DNA from: JAIVGV01 sp032229975
Lineage (GTDB): Bacteria > Acidobacteriota > Blastocatellia > Pyrinomonadales > Pyrinomonadaceae
Reading direction: 5' to 3'
NCBI GenBank assembly: GCA_032229975.1
Contig: JAVXVG010000018.1
Coordinates: forward strand, 1-64,000
DNA: 64,000 nucleotides
Shown: positions 50,497 to 59,589 of the stretch, in pieces
Position numbering within the stretch: position 1 is the first letter of the stretch
How the letters are laid out: each line of letters begins with the position of its first letter
The notes under the pieces: model-generated
Database searches by the model: none
The model's input: only the letters and a program-made list of their open reading frames with translations
Told to the model about the DNA's origin: nothing
Program-made: the position numbers and the translations under genes

Positions 50497-52290
50497 CTAC
50501 TTAATCTGTAGATCGTAAGGCAGCATCGCCATCGTCTCGCCGCGTTGGATGTGCTCGAAGATGGAGAGGTAGCGCAGGTGTCGGCGCACGTCTTCGGGGA
50601 GCGCGGCGAGTGCGGCATTCTGTTTCTGTGCCTCGACGGTCGCTTCGTCGTCGCCGCCGCCGAAGTATTGTTGGAGGAAGGTGCGTGGTGCGGGCATGAC
50701 GACGCGGCGCACGTTTTTGTCGGCGGGGATATGGGCCAGTTGCTTGGCGATTTCGACGGCTTTGTCTAGTCCGCCGAACTCGTCGATGAGTCCGTTCTGT
50801 TTCGCCTGCGCGCCTGTCCAGACGTGGCCCTGTCCGATGGAGTCGATGTACTGCACGTCGCGCTTGCGCCCTGCGGCCACCTTCGGGAGAAAATCTTTGT
50901 TGTAAAAATCGTTGAGCATTGACTCGAACTTGGCGCGCTCCTCTTTCGTAAACGGCTCGGTCTCGCGGTACATCGCGGCGAACTTGCCGCGCGTGACGTA
51001 TTCGTCGTTGACGCCGATCCAATCATAGAAGCCTTTCATCACGGGCTTGCCCGCGAAGACGCCGATTGATCCGGTGATGGTCGAAGGCTCTGCAACGATC
51101 TTCTGTGCGCCGGTTGAGATGTAGTAGCCACCCGATGCGCCCACGTCGCCCATCGAGACGACGACGGGCTTCTTCCGTTTAGCAACTTCGACCGCGTGCC
51201 AGATGATGTCGGACGCGAAGCTCGTCCCGCCCGGACTATCGACGCGCAAGACAATCGCCTTGATCGACTTGTCGTCGCCCGCGTCTTTGATCGCTTTCGA
51301 GATCGTGTCCGATCCGACGGTCTGTTCGCCGAACGCGCCGCCGCCCGAAGAGCCGCCCGACATGATCGCGCCCGATGCGTAGATGATCGCGATGCGCTCG
51401 CCCTCGTTGAGCTTCAAAGATTCTGGCTCGACGCGTCGATACTCCGCCTCGCGTATCGTGTTCAGCTTGTCGTCATCTTTGTAGCCGAGTCGCTTCTTCA
51501 ACTCACCTTCGACCTCATCGCGATACTTCGCGTCATCGATCAGGCCCCCCTGCTTCGCTTCCTCCGCGCGCAAGGGCGCACTGTCGATCAACGCGCGAAT
51601 GTCAGACTCAGACTTGTGACGCGCGACGGCAACGTCTGTGACGAAGCGATTGAATAAGTCGTCGAGCATCGAGTTTAAAACTTCGCGATGCGCGTCCGAC
51701 ATCTCTTTGCGCGTGTACTCTTCGGGCGCGCTCTTATACTTGCCGATCTGGTAGAAGTCGGCCTTGATGCCGAGCTTGTCGAGCGAGCCGCCGAGCGACA
51801 TCACATCAGCCGCGAGGCCGACGATGGCCAGCTCGCCGATGGGCGCGACGTAAATCCTATCGCACGCCGTCGCGACGTAATACTCTTTGTTCGCGCCGTA
51901 CTCCATGTAGGCATAGACGGGCTTGCCCGACGCGCGAAAGTCGGCCAGCGCGTCGCGAATCTCTTCGGCCTTGCCCCAGCCCGACGTGATGAAGTCGATG
52001 TCGAGCAGCACGCCCTTGATGCGTGTGTCGGCCTTCGCCTTCCTCAGTTGCAAGAGCAGACTTGAGAGCGAACGCTCGTCGCGCCCGAGGAAGCGATTCA
52101 TCGGGTCTTCGGCCACGTAATCGGGCAGCGATCCGCCGACGTTTATGACGAGGACGCTGTTCTCCTTCACCTTCGGCTCGTTGTTGAGCAGCGCGTAGAA
52201 GGCCACGACGCAGACGGCTAAGACGAATGCGAGCGCGAGGACGATGCCGACGATCCAGAGAGCAGCTTTGCGTGAGCGTGACATTGACAT
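50497..52290 (-). CDS. sppA: Signal peptide peptidase SppA (67-kDa type)
   Basis: The 597-residue membrane protease has an N-terminal anchor (residues 10-33) and the two tandem repeats of the long SppA form. The catalytic dyad is present: K186 in GKYK-SAPEEYTR in the first half and S386 in GDVGASGGYY in the second. It degrades signal peptides left in the membrane after Sec or Tat export, which fits secA and tat in the same window. A start is fixed by ATG 52290; another ATG two codons on is equally placed. Confidence 0.94.
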   Translation of the reverse strand: MSMSRSRKAALWIVGIVLALAFVLAVCVVAFYALLNNEPKVKENSVLVINVGGSLPDYVAEDPMNRFLGRDERSLSSLLLQLRKAKADTRIKGVLLDIDFITSGWGKAEEIRDALADFRASGKPVYAYMEYGANKEYYVATACDRIYVAPIGELAIVGLAADVMSLGGSLDKLGIKADFYQIGKYKSAPEEYTRKEMSDAHREVLNSMLDDLFNRFVTDVAVARHKSESDIRALIDSAPLRAEEAKQGGLIDDAKYRDEVEGELKKRLGYKDDDKLNTIREAEYRRVEPESLKLNEGERIAIIYASGAIMSGGSSGGGAFGEQTVGSDTISKAIKDAGDDKSIKAIVLRVDSPGGTSFASDIIWHAVEVAKRKKPVVVSMGDVGASGGYYISTGAQKIVAEPSTITGSIGVFAGKPVMKGFYDWIGVNDEYVTRGKFAAMYRETEPFTKEERAKFESMLNDFYNKDFLPKVAAGRKRDVQYIDSIGQGHVWTGAQAKQNGLIDEFGGLDKAVEIAKQLAHIPADKNVRRVVMPAPRTFLQQYFGGGDDEATVEAQKQNAALAALPEDVRRHLRYLSIFEHIQRGETMAMLPYDLQIK

Positions 52291-52324
52291 AGCTTCGATA
52301 AATTCTGCCTTGTAAAATTTAGTC

Positions 52325-52356
52325 GCCCGCGACTTCCGAAAACGGAAGTCGCGGGC
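52325..52356. terminator. Hairpin between mnmA end and sppA start
   Basis: A perfect 14-bp stem (52325-52338 with 52343-52356, loop AAAA) lies past the mnmA stop. The T-rich ACTAAATTTTAC on the minus strand follows, so termination of mnmA is likely. Confidence 0.8.
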
Positions 52357-52405
52357 TCGTATGTTTACGCGCGGGCGGCGCGGAAAGTTTTAGTGTGAGC
52401 GCGGC

Positions 52406-53527
52406 TCATTGGCCCGCATCATCGCGCGCGATCCAGCCGCCGCCCAGAACTTCGTCGCCGCGATAGAAGACGGTCGCCTGCCCCGGCGTGATTGCGCGCT
52501 GCGGCTCATCGAACACGACGCGCGCGCGTCGCTCGCCGATCATCTGAATGGTCGCGGGCGCAGGCAGGTGACGATAGCGCACGCGCACTTCGGCACGCAC
52601 CGGCCCATGCGGTTCATCGAACGCGATCCAGTTCAGGCCCGCTGCTTCGAACTCGCTCCTCGACAACTCTTCTTCGCCGCCGACCACGACGCGGTTGCGA
52701 CGCGCATCGATCTGCACGACATACAGAGGTCTCTCAGCCGAGACACCGATCCCGCGTCGCTGCCCGACCGTGTAACGATGCACGCCCGCGTGCTCGCCTA
52801 ACTCGCGACCGTTCGTGTCAACGATCCGGCCCGCGCCCGGAGTTTCTTGAGTGCGTCCTTCCGCTTCGAGGTAGCGGTCGATGAAGCCCGCGTAGTCGCC
52901 ATCGGGCACGAAGCAAATCTCCTGCGACTCTGACTTCTCCGCGACCGCGAGCCCGCAACGCCTTGCGATCTCGCGCGTGTCCGTCTTCGTCAACTCACCC
53001 AGAGGGAAGATCACGCGCGAGAGTTGCGTTTGCGTCAACTCCCAGAGGAAGTACGACTGATCTTTTCGCGCATCGAGACCGCGCAGAAGTTTGTGGCGGT
53101 TCGCCGCCTCGTCGAACTCGACGCGCGCATAGTGGCCCGTCGCCACCTTCTCGCATCCGAGACTCTGCGCCAGCTTGTCGAGCGAAGCGAACTTCAGGCG
53201 ACTGTTGCATGCGACACAAGGGATCGGCGTCTCGCCTTCGAGATAACTCTGGATGAACGGCTCGACCACGTCGCGCTCAAAATCTTTTTCAAGATTGAGC
53301 ACGTAGAACGGGAAGCCCAACTCTTCGGCCACACGCCGCGCGTCGTACACGTCGTCGAGCGAACAACAACGCGACGGCAGAGGCTCGCCGTGCTCGTCCA
53401 GATTTAATCCGCGACGCTGATTCCACAACTGCATCGTGAAGCCGACGAGTTCATGCCCCGCCTCCTTCAACGTTGCCGCCGCAGCCGACGAATCGACGCC
53501 CCCGCTCATTGCCACCGCGATCTTCAT
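52406..53527 (-). CDS. mnmA: tRNA-specific 2-thiouridylase MnmA
   Basis: The 373-residue enzyme thiolates U34 of Lys, Glu and Gln tRNAs. It has the PP-loop SGGVDSS (8-14), the nucleophile pair C107 (PIPCVACNSR) and C205 (SESQEICFVPDGDY), the tRNA-contact segment KDQSYFLW, and the C-terminal beta-barrel. Length and order are normal. It is the first gene upstream of sppA on that strand. No iscS-type partner lies next to it, though a desulfurase-like gene is at 1.8 kb in the window. Confidence 0.97.
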   Translation of the reverse strand: MKIAVAMSGGVDSSAAAATLKEAGHELVGFTMQLWNQRRGLNLDEHGEPLPSRCCSLDDVYDARRVAEELGFPFYVLNLEKDFERDVVEPFIQSYLEGETPIPCVACNSRLKFASLDKLAQSLGCEKVATGHYARVEFDEAANRHKLLRGLDARKDQSYFLWELTQTQLSRVIFPLGELTKTDTREIARRCGLAVAEKSESQEICFVPDGDYAGFIDRYLEAEGRTQETPGAGRIVDTNGRELGEHAGVHRYTVGQRRGIGVSAERPLYVVQIDARRNRVVVGGEEELSRSEFEAAGLNWIAFDEPHGPVRAEVRVRYRHLPAPATIQMIGERRARVVFDEPQRAITPGQATVFYRGDEVLGGGWIARDDAGQ

Positions 53528-53719
53528 TTCACTTTAAAACCCGCTAAAAACGCCCGTTTGCCGCCGTTTAGCGGCGAATGTTAAGATGCTCCGTCAAGCG
53601 AAAAATTTGATTGACGACTCAACTAACTAGGATACCCGAAACGGCGCGACATCAGCCAGCCGACTGTGTCTCGAATATCGCGCACGAATTTCAAAGCACA
53701 ACGGAAACCGCAATCGATA

Positions 53720-54544
53720 ATGTCTGAACTTAAAACCAAGAACGAACGGGCCATCGAAGAGTACGTCGTCGCGGACGAGCCCTACTACCTCGGAGTCGGT
53801 CAGGAGATCGAGTTGTTCGAGGCGGCGCACGCGGCACGCCTGCCGGTGATGTTGAAGGGCCCCACGGGCTGCGGCAAGACGCGCTTCGTCGAGCACATGG
53901 CTTGGCGTCTGCGCCGGCCCTTGATCACCGTTGCGTGTCACGAGGATTTATCTTCGACTGACTTGGTCGGACGCTTCCTCCTCGAAGGTGAGGAGACGAT
54001 CTGGCACGATGGCCCACTCACCGCCGCCGTTCGCAACGGCGCGATCTGCTACTTGGACGAAGTGGTCGAAGCGCGCAAGGACACCATCGTTATCATCCAT
54101 CCTTTGACGGATGATCGAAGACGACTGCCCATCGAGAAGCGCGGCACGATCCTCGACGCGCCCGACGACTTCATGCTCGTCGTCTCCTACAACCCCGGCT
54201 ATCAATCGATCCTCAAAGACCTCAAGCAGTCAACGCGCCAACGCTTCGTCGCGCTTGAGTTCGACTACCCGCCCGCCGAACTTGAAACGGAGATCGTCGC
54301 GCGCGAGGGCCATGTTAGCGCGGAGACGGCGCGCGATCTCGTTCTCATCGGGCACAAAGTCAGAAACCTGCGCGGGCACGGACTCGAAGAGGGCGTCTCC
54401 ACGCGCCTGCTCATCTACGCCGCGCAGATGATCGCGCGCGGCATCGCGCCCATCGCCGCCGCCGAGGTGGCCCTCTGCTCCCCCATCACCGACGACCGCG
54501 AACTCCAACGCAGCATCCGCGAGATCGTCACGACTGTTATCTAA
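53720..54544 (+). CDS. MoxR-type AAA ATPase, NorQ/CbbQ subfamily
   Basis: The 274-residue ATPase has Walker A GPTGCGKT (47-54), Walker B AICYLDEVVEAR, sensor-type VVSYNPGYQ and the C-terminal GVSTRLLIYAAQM, matching NorQ/CbbQ. Such ATPases act with a VWA partner to insert metals into or activate enzymes such as nitric oxide reductase or Rubisco. The VWA partner lies two genes downstream. I chose ATG 53720; upstream frame to 53666 is not coding. The spacer 53528-53719 has CCGCTAAA/TTTAGCGG (53541-53574) but no clear promoter. Confidence 0.9.
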   Translation: MSELKTKNERAIEEYVVADEPYYLGVGQEIELFEAAHAARLPVMLKGPTGCGKTRFVEHMAWRLRRPLITVACHEDLSSTDLVGRFLLEGEETIWHDGPLTAAVRNGAICYLDEVVEARKDTIVIIHPLTDDRRRLPIEKRGTILDAPDDFMLVVSYNPGYQSILKDLKQSTRQRFVALEFDYPPAELETEIVAREGHVSAETARDLVLIGHKVRNLRGHGLEEGVSTRLLIYAAQMIARGIAPIAAAEVALCSPITDDRELQRSIREIVTTVI

Positions 54545-54565
54545 TCACTTGCCGAAGGCACGACG

Positions 54566-55129
54566 ATGAACGATGAACTCGCGAAACATTATCTCGAAGA
54601 TGCGCTCAAGGTCTTTCGCAACTACAAGCGGCTCGGCGAGAAGGCAATCGAGCAGTTGAGCGATGAAGAAATCTTTCGCGCGCTCGATGCGGAGATGAAC
54701 AGCGTCGCGCTCAACGTCAAGCACCTCGCCGGGAACATGCGCTCGCGTTGGACTGACTTTCTAACGACCGACGGCGAGAAGCCGGATCGCCAACGCGACT
54801 CTGAGTTCATCATCGACGTAGGCACGACGCGCGCCGACGTGCTGCGCTGGTGGGAAGAGGGCTGGCGCACGGTCTTCGCCGCCATCGAGCCTTTACGTGC
54901 GGAAGATGTCTCGCGCGAGATCACGATTCGCGGCGAGCCGCACACGGTCTTAATGGCCATCAATCGACAGCTCGCGCACTACGCCTATCACGTCGGGCAG
55001 ATCGTCTTTCTCGCGAAGCACTTCAAGTCGGCCGCGTGGCAGTCGCTCAGCATCCCGCGTGCGCAGTCAGAGACTTTCAACAAGTCCATGCGACACACCT
55101 CCGCAGCCGAAGGACGAGAGCCACGCTGA
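54566..55129 (+). CDS. DinB-like protein (DUF1572)
   Basis: The 187-residue four-helix protein has the DinB/YfiT-like metal histidines in VKHLAGNMRSRW (helix 2) and RQLAHYAYHVGQIVFLAKH (helix 4), and the WWEEGWRTVFAAI helix between. Family members are putative metal-dependent thiol transferases, often linked to bacillithiol or stress. It starts with GAAGG 8 bases before ATG 54566, 21 bases after the MoxR ATPase gene, so it sits inside the ATPase-VWA operon. The codons for M-N-D-E-L are two copies of the ACGATGA heptamer (54563-54576). Confidence 0.85.
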   Translation: MNDELAKHYLEDALKVFRNYKRLGEKAIEQLSDEEIFRALDAEMNSVALNVKHLAGNMRSRWTDFLTTDGEKPDRQRDSEFIIDVGTTRADVLRWWEEGWRTVFAAIEPLRAEDVSREITIRGEPHTVLMAINRQLAHYAYHVGQIVFLAKHFKSAAWQSLSIPRAQSETFNKSMRHTSAAEGREPR

Positions 55130-55156
55130 TCCGCAATCGCACTTCAACTCTCTGCG

Positions 55157-55188
55157 CCCCTCTGTGAACTCTGTGCCTCTGTGGTGAA
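55157..55188 (+). repeat. CTCTGTG short repeats
   Basis: Three to four near-copies of CTCTGTG stand in a row before the VWA gene; the end CTCTGTGGTGAA also occurs at 8260-8271. The period is 8-10, unlike the heptamer families. Confidence 0.6.
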
Positions 55189-55223
55189 GTTTTTCTTTTA
55201 TCTCGCACCGCGTTCTTAAAGTA

Positions 55224-58200
55224 ATGAGCGACCGCGAAGAAATTACTAACAGCAACGCGGGAGACGAAGCGCGCTCCGTCGAAGAGTCTCTGCGTGAGCG
55301 ACTGAGCGCGGTCGGCCCTGCATCGGAGCGTCGCACGTTCGCGCGACTCGCGAGAGAGATCGCGTCGCTTCCAACGGATCGCGCGCGCGCGGTCGTCGAG
55401 GTGAGCGCGCAGCTTGCGGCCGTGTCTCTGCGCGCGTGCGTTGAGTTCTTGCGCGCCGCGCCCGCAGCCGCGCGCGTGCTCGATGCCGAAGAGTTGAAGG
55501 CTTGGGGCGAGTTGGGCCGGCGGCTCGCAATGGCTGACACAGAGACGGGCGCGCAGTTCTTCGCTGTGGGCGCGGGCGATCTCGCCGCAGTGCCGCACGA
55601 GGCGCGCGCTCTGATCTTCGAGACCTGCGCGCGACAGATGTCGCTCTCAACATCTGTCGCGGTCGAGACGTTCCGCGCGGCAGGCGAGGTGGCCCAAGCG
55701 GTCGGCGACGCCGAACTGCTCGCCGGAGTTTTTCGCGCCGCCTCTGAGATCGCGCGTCGCTCCGCGCGCCACAGCTCGGAGTTCATCAGGCAGACGCCCG
55801 TCGTCTTCGCTCACTTCCGTAAAAATTTCGGCGCGCGCGACGCGCAAAAACTTTTCGACGCGGACGATGAGCAAAAAAGTTTCGTCGGAGATGAGGCCGG
55901 ACGCGACGCGGATCAAGCAGGCGATGCGCAAGACACCGACGCGCAGATGACGGGCGACGCAGCGAAAGTTGCGCGCGCGGCGGTTGCGCTGGCCGAAGCG
56001 TTCGCAGCGCGGGCCGGTGGGATGGCCTCAGATGCTTGGTCGTCGATGCCTGCGGCGACGGAAGGATTAAGCGCGCGGCAGTCGCTTGAACTGGTTGAGA
56101 GCACGAGCGAATTTCTGGATCGCGGCGGTGCGGTTGGGTTGCACGTGCTCGTCGCGGGCGGCGCGGCGTTGCGACTCGCGCCCGAAGTCTTCCCCGAATG
56201 GATCGAGCTGCTGCGCGCTATCGCGGAGCACGGCAACGCGGTGGTGGTCGCGGTTGCGCGCGCCACGCCAAACTTCCTGCGCACGCTCGCGCGCCGCCTT
56301 GATCGCGCAGACTCTTCGCAGATCGTGCGGCGCGTCATCAGTGTCACGCGAGAGATCGCGCGCCTCGATCCAGAGGCGGCCATCTCTTGTCTGCGCTCCG
56401 CGCACACGGCGCTGGCAGTGGCTACCATCGAGCAGTTCGAGCGTTGGGCGCGCGAAGGGCTCTCGCTTGAAAGTTCGGATGCGCGCCGACGCCGCAGCTA
56501 CTACGCGCTCGAAACTCGTCGCAGCAACGATGCGCTCAGGCGCGGCGCGGGAGACGAGCGGCGCGGGCTCGCGCTCGATGAAGTGGCGCAGACCTTGCGC
56601 TTCTACGTCGAAGGTTTGACGGGGCGCGCCGTCGATGTCGTGCCGCTCTCTGCCTTCACGGAAGAGGCGCGCATCAACGATGGCCGCACGATCCAACTGC
56701 CCGCCTCCGTCAACGAGTTCGGCGAGGGCCCTCTAAACTTCCGTCTCTACAAAGTGCTCGCCGCGCACGCCGCCGGTCAGATCGAGTTCGGCACGCACGC
56801 ACGGGCCGGAGGCGACGAGACGCAGAGAGAGATCAACCACGATCTTCGGGCCGCCTACGTCGCGCTCGCAGACACATACGATCCCGCGAGACTCGATGCC
56901 CGCGATGCCTTCGCGCTCGACGGCTACATTAACGAGCAGCGAACTTCGGAGCGCGCGCTCTCGCGCGAAGATGAAGCGCGACGCGCCGAAGCCGACGAAG
57001 CGCGCAGACTCATGCCTGTCGATGCGGACTATCGCGACGCGCTCGCGCTCTTTCCCCTGCCGCAACTGGCCGCGCGCGTCTTCTCGACTTTAGAGAACGC
57101 GCGCATCGACCGTCGCCTGCGACGCGCCTATCGCGGTCTCGCGCGCGATCTCGATTTCGTGCGCGATCACCTGCGCGCTCGTCGCCCGCCCATTGCGTCG
57201 ATGCCGCCCGCGCTGCTGCCCTTCGAGCTGCTCTTTCAGATCGCTCTGTGCGGCGGCGCGCTCGACGATGCGCGAATGTTCTACTCGCAACTCGTCTCTG
57301 AACTCGAAGGGATCGTGGCCGATCATCTGTCGTCTCCCGCTTCGTCCGTCGCCGACACTCTGATAGCCACCTCGCGCGTCTATTCGCTCTTCCAGTCGAT
57401 AGCCGAGGGCGAGTCGGCGCAGTCGTCCATTGCGGGCGAGAGTCAGAGCAAGGAGGGCGGCGCGGAGTCGAACATCGAACAGGGACGTGAGGGCCAGCCG
57501 GAAGAAGACGCGGAAGGACGCAAGCAGGAGAGAGACGCGCGACGCGATCCGCGCGAGTTGTTCAGCGCATGGGCGCGCTCAAGCACGCAGGACGCGGAGG
57601 GCCAGCAGCAACTCACCGGCGCGGAGCATTGGACGCAGGGCGAGACCTTCGAGCAGGAGTTGGAGGAGGGCGATCTCACCTTCGTGTACGACGAGTGGGA
57701 TCGCGATCTCTCGGACACGCGCACGGGCTGGTGTCGCGTCGTCGAGCGACGCGGGCGACACGGCGACGCATCGTTCGTCGAGCTCACGCGCGCTCGCTAT
57801 CGCGGCGTCATCTCTTCGATCCGGCATCAGTTTCAAATGATGAAGCCTGAGAGCCTCACGCGCATCAAGAACGAGCTGGACGGAGACGACTATGATCTCG
57901 ACGCGGTCATCAACCATGTCGCAGACCGACGCGCCGACGGTCAACAGTCCGAACGTCTCTACGTCAAACGCCTGCGGCGCGAGCGCGACGTGGCGGTCGC
58001 GTTCCTGCTCGATCAATCAAGCTCGACGGCGCGCACCATCGGTCGTCATCCTTTGCAGCCTTACACGCATCCGGGCAGGCGCATCATCGAGATCGAGAAA
58101 GAGGGTCTGGTCTTGATGAGCGAGGCTTTGGAAGCCGTCGGCGATCCATATTCGATCTACGGCTTCACCTCCGAGGGCCGGCGCAACGTCCGCTTCTACG

Positions 58201-58592
58201 TCGTCAAGGATTTCAACGAGCACTACACCGGAGAGATCGAGCGACGCATCGGCGGCATCAACTACCAGCACAACACGCGCCTCGGAGCCGCCGTGCGCCA
58301 CGCCGCTTCCAGACTCGCCGCGCAGAACGCGCGCACGCGACTTCTCATCGTCCTCTCCGATGGCCGACCTTACGATCACGACTACGGCGACGCACGCTAC
58401 GCACGCGAAGACACGCGCGCGGCTCTACGAGAGGCGCGCATCTCCGGCATCACCCCCTTCTGCATCACCATCGACCGCGACAGTGAATCCGAGCTACGCG
58501 ATCTCTACGGCGAAGTCGGCTACACGATCATCGACGACGTGCTCTCGCTCCCCGAACGTATGCCCGCCATCTACCGTAGGCTGACGACGTGA
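55224..58592 (+). CDS. Large VWA protein, NorD/CbbO-like
   Basis: The 1122-residue protein ends in a von Willebrand A domain with the metal site D-Q-S-S-S (about residue 928), the later T/D contacts (NTRLGAAVRHAA; IVLSDGRPYDHDYG) and an all-helical N-terminal part of some 600 residues resembling HEAT-type repeats. NorD is about 640 and CbbO about 780 residues, so this is clearly longer. Acidic, Gln-rich text at about 735-800 links the parts. It should act with the MoxR ATPase upstream; the target enzyme is not in the window. The start at 55224 lacks a ribosome site. Confidence 0.87.
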   Translation: MSDREEITNSNAGDEARSVEESLRERLSAVGPASERRTFARLAREIASLPTDRARAVVEVSAQLAAVSLRACVEFLRAAPAAARVLDAEELKAWGELGRRLAMADTETGAQFFAVGAGDLAAVPHEARALIFETCARQMSLSTSVAVETFRAAGEVAQAVGDAELLAGVFRAASEIARRSARHSSEFIRQTPVVFAHFRKNFGARDAQKLFDADDEQKSFVGDEAGRDADQAGDAQDTDAQMTGDAAKVARAAVALAEAFAARAGGMASDAWSSMPAATEGLSARQSLELVESTSEFLDRGGAVGLHVLVAGGAALRLAPEVFPEWIELLRAIAEHGNAVVVAVARATPNFLRTLARRLDRADSSQIVRRVISVTREIARLDPEAAISCLRSAHTALAVATIEQFERWAREGLSLESSDARRRRSYYALETRRSNDALRRGAGDERRGLALDEVAQTLRFYVEGLTGRAVDVVPLSAFTEEARINDGRTIQLPASVNEFGEGPLNFRLYKVLAAHAAGQIEFGTHARAGGDETQREINHDLRAAYVALADTYDPARLDARDAFALDGYINEQRTSERALSREDEARRAEADEARRLMPVDADYRDALALFPLPQLAARVFSTLENARIDRRLRRAYRGLARDLDFVRDHLRARRPPIASMPPALLPFELLFQIALCGGALDDARMFYSQLVSELEGIVADHLSSPASSVADTLIATSRVYSLFQSIAEGESAQSSIAGESQSKEGGAESNIEQGREGQPEEDAEGRKQERDARRDPRELFSAWARSSTQDAEGQQQLTGAEHWTQGETFEQELEEGDLTFVYDEWDRDLSDTRTGWCRVVERRGRHGDASFVELTRARYRGVISSIRHQFQMMKPESLTRIKNELDGDDYDLDAVINHVADRRADGQQSERLYVKRLRRERDVAVAFLLDQSSSTARTIGRHPLQPYTHPGRRIIEIEKEGLVLMSEALEAVGDPYSIYGFTSEGRRNVRFYVVKDFNEHYTGEIERRIGGINYQHNTRLGAAVRHAASRLAAQNARTRLLIVLSDGRPYDHDYGDARYAREDTRAALREARISGITPFCITIDRDSESELRDLYGEVGYTIIDDVLSLPERMPAIYRRLTT

Positions 58593-58630
58593 CGGCGCGG
58601 ATTTCAGTGTCAAGCTCGAACTCTTTGAGC

Positions 58631-58636
58631 TATACT
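58631..58636 (+). promoter_or_regulatory. -10 element for a leaderless antitoxin mRNA
   Basis: TATACT at 58631-58636 would start transcription near 58643, 1-2 bases before the ATG at 58645. A weak TGTCAA at 58608 may be the -35 element. Confidence 0.5.
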
Positions 58637-58644
58637 TTTCGGCG

Positions 58645-58962
58645 ATGAGTCAGGCGACGAACACAGTACCGCTATCAATGGATCAAGCAGGCGTCTTGCG
58701 CGTCGCAGGCACGCGCGTGTCGCTCGATTCAATCGTCCACGCCTTCAACGAAGGCGCGACGCCGGAAGAGATCGCGCAAGACTTCCCGACACTTGATCTC
58801 GCCGTCATCTATTCCGTCATCGGCTACTACTTACAGAACCGCACCGAAGTGGAGCAGTACCTTGAGCAGAGAAAAGTTCAGCGCGGTGAAGTAAAGAAAG
58901 AGATCGAATCTCGTTTCGACCCTCACGGATTGCGCGAACGCCTCTTGGCTCGAAAGCGATAA
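58645..58962 (+). CDS. DUF433 antitoxin
   Basis: The 105-residue protein has the DUF433 pattern VLRVAGTRVSLDSIVHAFNEGATPEEIAQDFPTLDLAVIYSVIGYYLQNR, a small helix-turn-helix-like fold, followed by a basic helical tail. DUF433 proteins are the antitoxins of VapB45-type modules; the tail likely wraps the toxin. Its TAA stop overlaps the ATG of the toxin gene by one base (TAATG), so the two are translationally coupled. The promoter seems to give a leaderless message, and autoregulation is expected from the family. Confidence 0.85.
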   Translation: MSQATNTVPLSMDQAGVLRVAGTRVSLDSIVHAFNEGATPEEIAQDFPTLDLAVIYSVIGYYLQNRTEVEQYLEQRKVQRGEVKKEIESRFDPHGLRERLLARKR

Positions 58963-59315
58963 TGCTGCGCCTCGCCACTGATGAAAATTTTAACAATCGA
59001 ATCTTACGCGGCCTGCTGCGCCGCAAGCCCGATCTGGATATCGTGCGCGTGCAGGATGCCGGACTCATCGGTAAGAGTGATGCGGAAGTTCTCGAATGGG
59101 CTGCGCGCGAAGGTCGCGTTTTGTTCACGCATGACGTGACGACAATGTGGCGGTCTGTTAGCGAGCGCATCGCCGCCGGATTGCCCATGCCCGCAGTCTT
59201 TGAAGTCAGTCAACAAATTCCCATCGCCCAAGTCATCGAAGACATACTCCTGCTTGCCGAATGCAGCCACGAAGATGAGTGGGAAGGTCAGATCATATTT
59301 CTTCCACTCCGATAG
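58962..59315 (+). CDS. DUF5615 PIN-like toxin
   Basis: The 117-residue protein has LATDENFNNRILRGLLRR (the first acidic residues, D7 and E8, of the PIN-like active site), DAGLIGKSDAEVLEWAAREGRVLFTHDVTT and the final PLR. DUF5615 proteins are Mut7-C/PIN-like nucleases paired with DUF433 antitoxins. The cluster DE, E, HD matches the expected metal site. The nuclease target is unknown. tRNA-Ser begins 68 bases downstream on the same strand. Confidence 0.85.
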   Translation: MLRLATDENFNNRILRGLLRRKPDLDIVRVQDAGLIGKSDAEVLEWAAREGRVLFTHDVTTMWRSVSERIAAGLPMPAVFEVSQQIPIAQVIEDILLLAECSHEDEWEGQIIFLPLR

Positions 59316-59339
59316 GACGACCACGACAGCGCGCCGGGT

Positions 59340-59368
59340 TTGAGGGCTCGCGGGACGTGGGGTATCAT
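59340..59368 (+). promoter_or_regulatory. tRNA-Ser promoter
   Basis: TTGAGG (59340-59345), 17 bases, TATCAT (59363-59368), placed 16 bases before the tRNA 5' end. Confidence 0.65.
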
Positions 59369-59383
59369 TTTCGTTGTAAACTC

Positions 59384-59466
59384 GGAGGCGTAGGCTAATT
59401 GGTAAGTCACCAGTCTTGAAAACTGGCGCGCGAAAGCGCTTGGGGGTTCGAGTCCCTCCGCCTCCG
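59384..59466 (+). tRNA. tRNA-Ser (anticodon TGA)
   Basis: The acceptor stem GGAGGCG/CGCCTCC is perfect, with discriminator G. The anticodon arm is CCAGT-CTTGAAA-ACTGG, giving anticodon TGA (reads UCA). A long variable arm (CGCGCGAAAGCGC) marks a class II serine tRNA. The T arm has GGTTCGAGTCC. CCA is not encoded. It has its own promoter and terminator. Confidence 0.96.
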
Positions 59467-59491
59467 CTCGGAAGTTGATCGCGTTTGAGAG

Positions 59492-59530
59492 AAGCCGCCC
59501 CCATTTGATAATGCTGCGGGCGGCTTTTCA
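59492..59530 (+). terminator. Terminator after tRNA-Ser
   Basis: Stem AAGCCGCCC (59492-59500) with GGGCGGCTT (59518-59526), 17-base loop, followed by TTTTC. Confidence 0.85.
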
Positions 59531-59589
59531 CTTTTCGAGGTCGCGTGCTGCTGTAAATGAGACGGCGAGGGCGTGAAGGAGATAGAAGG

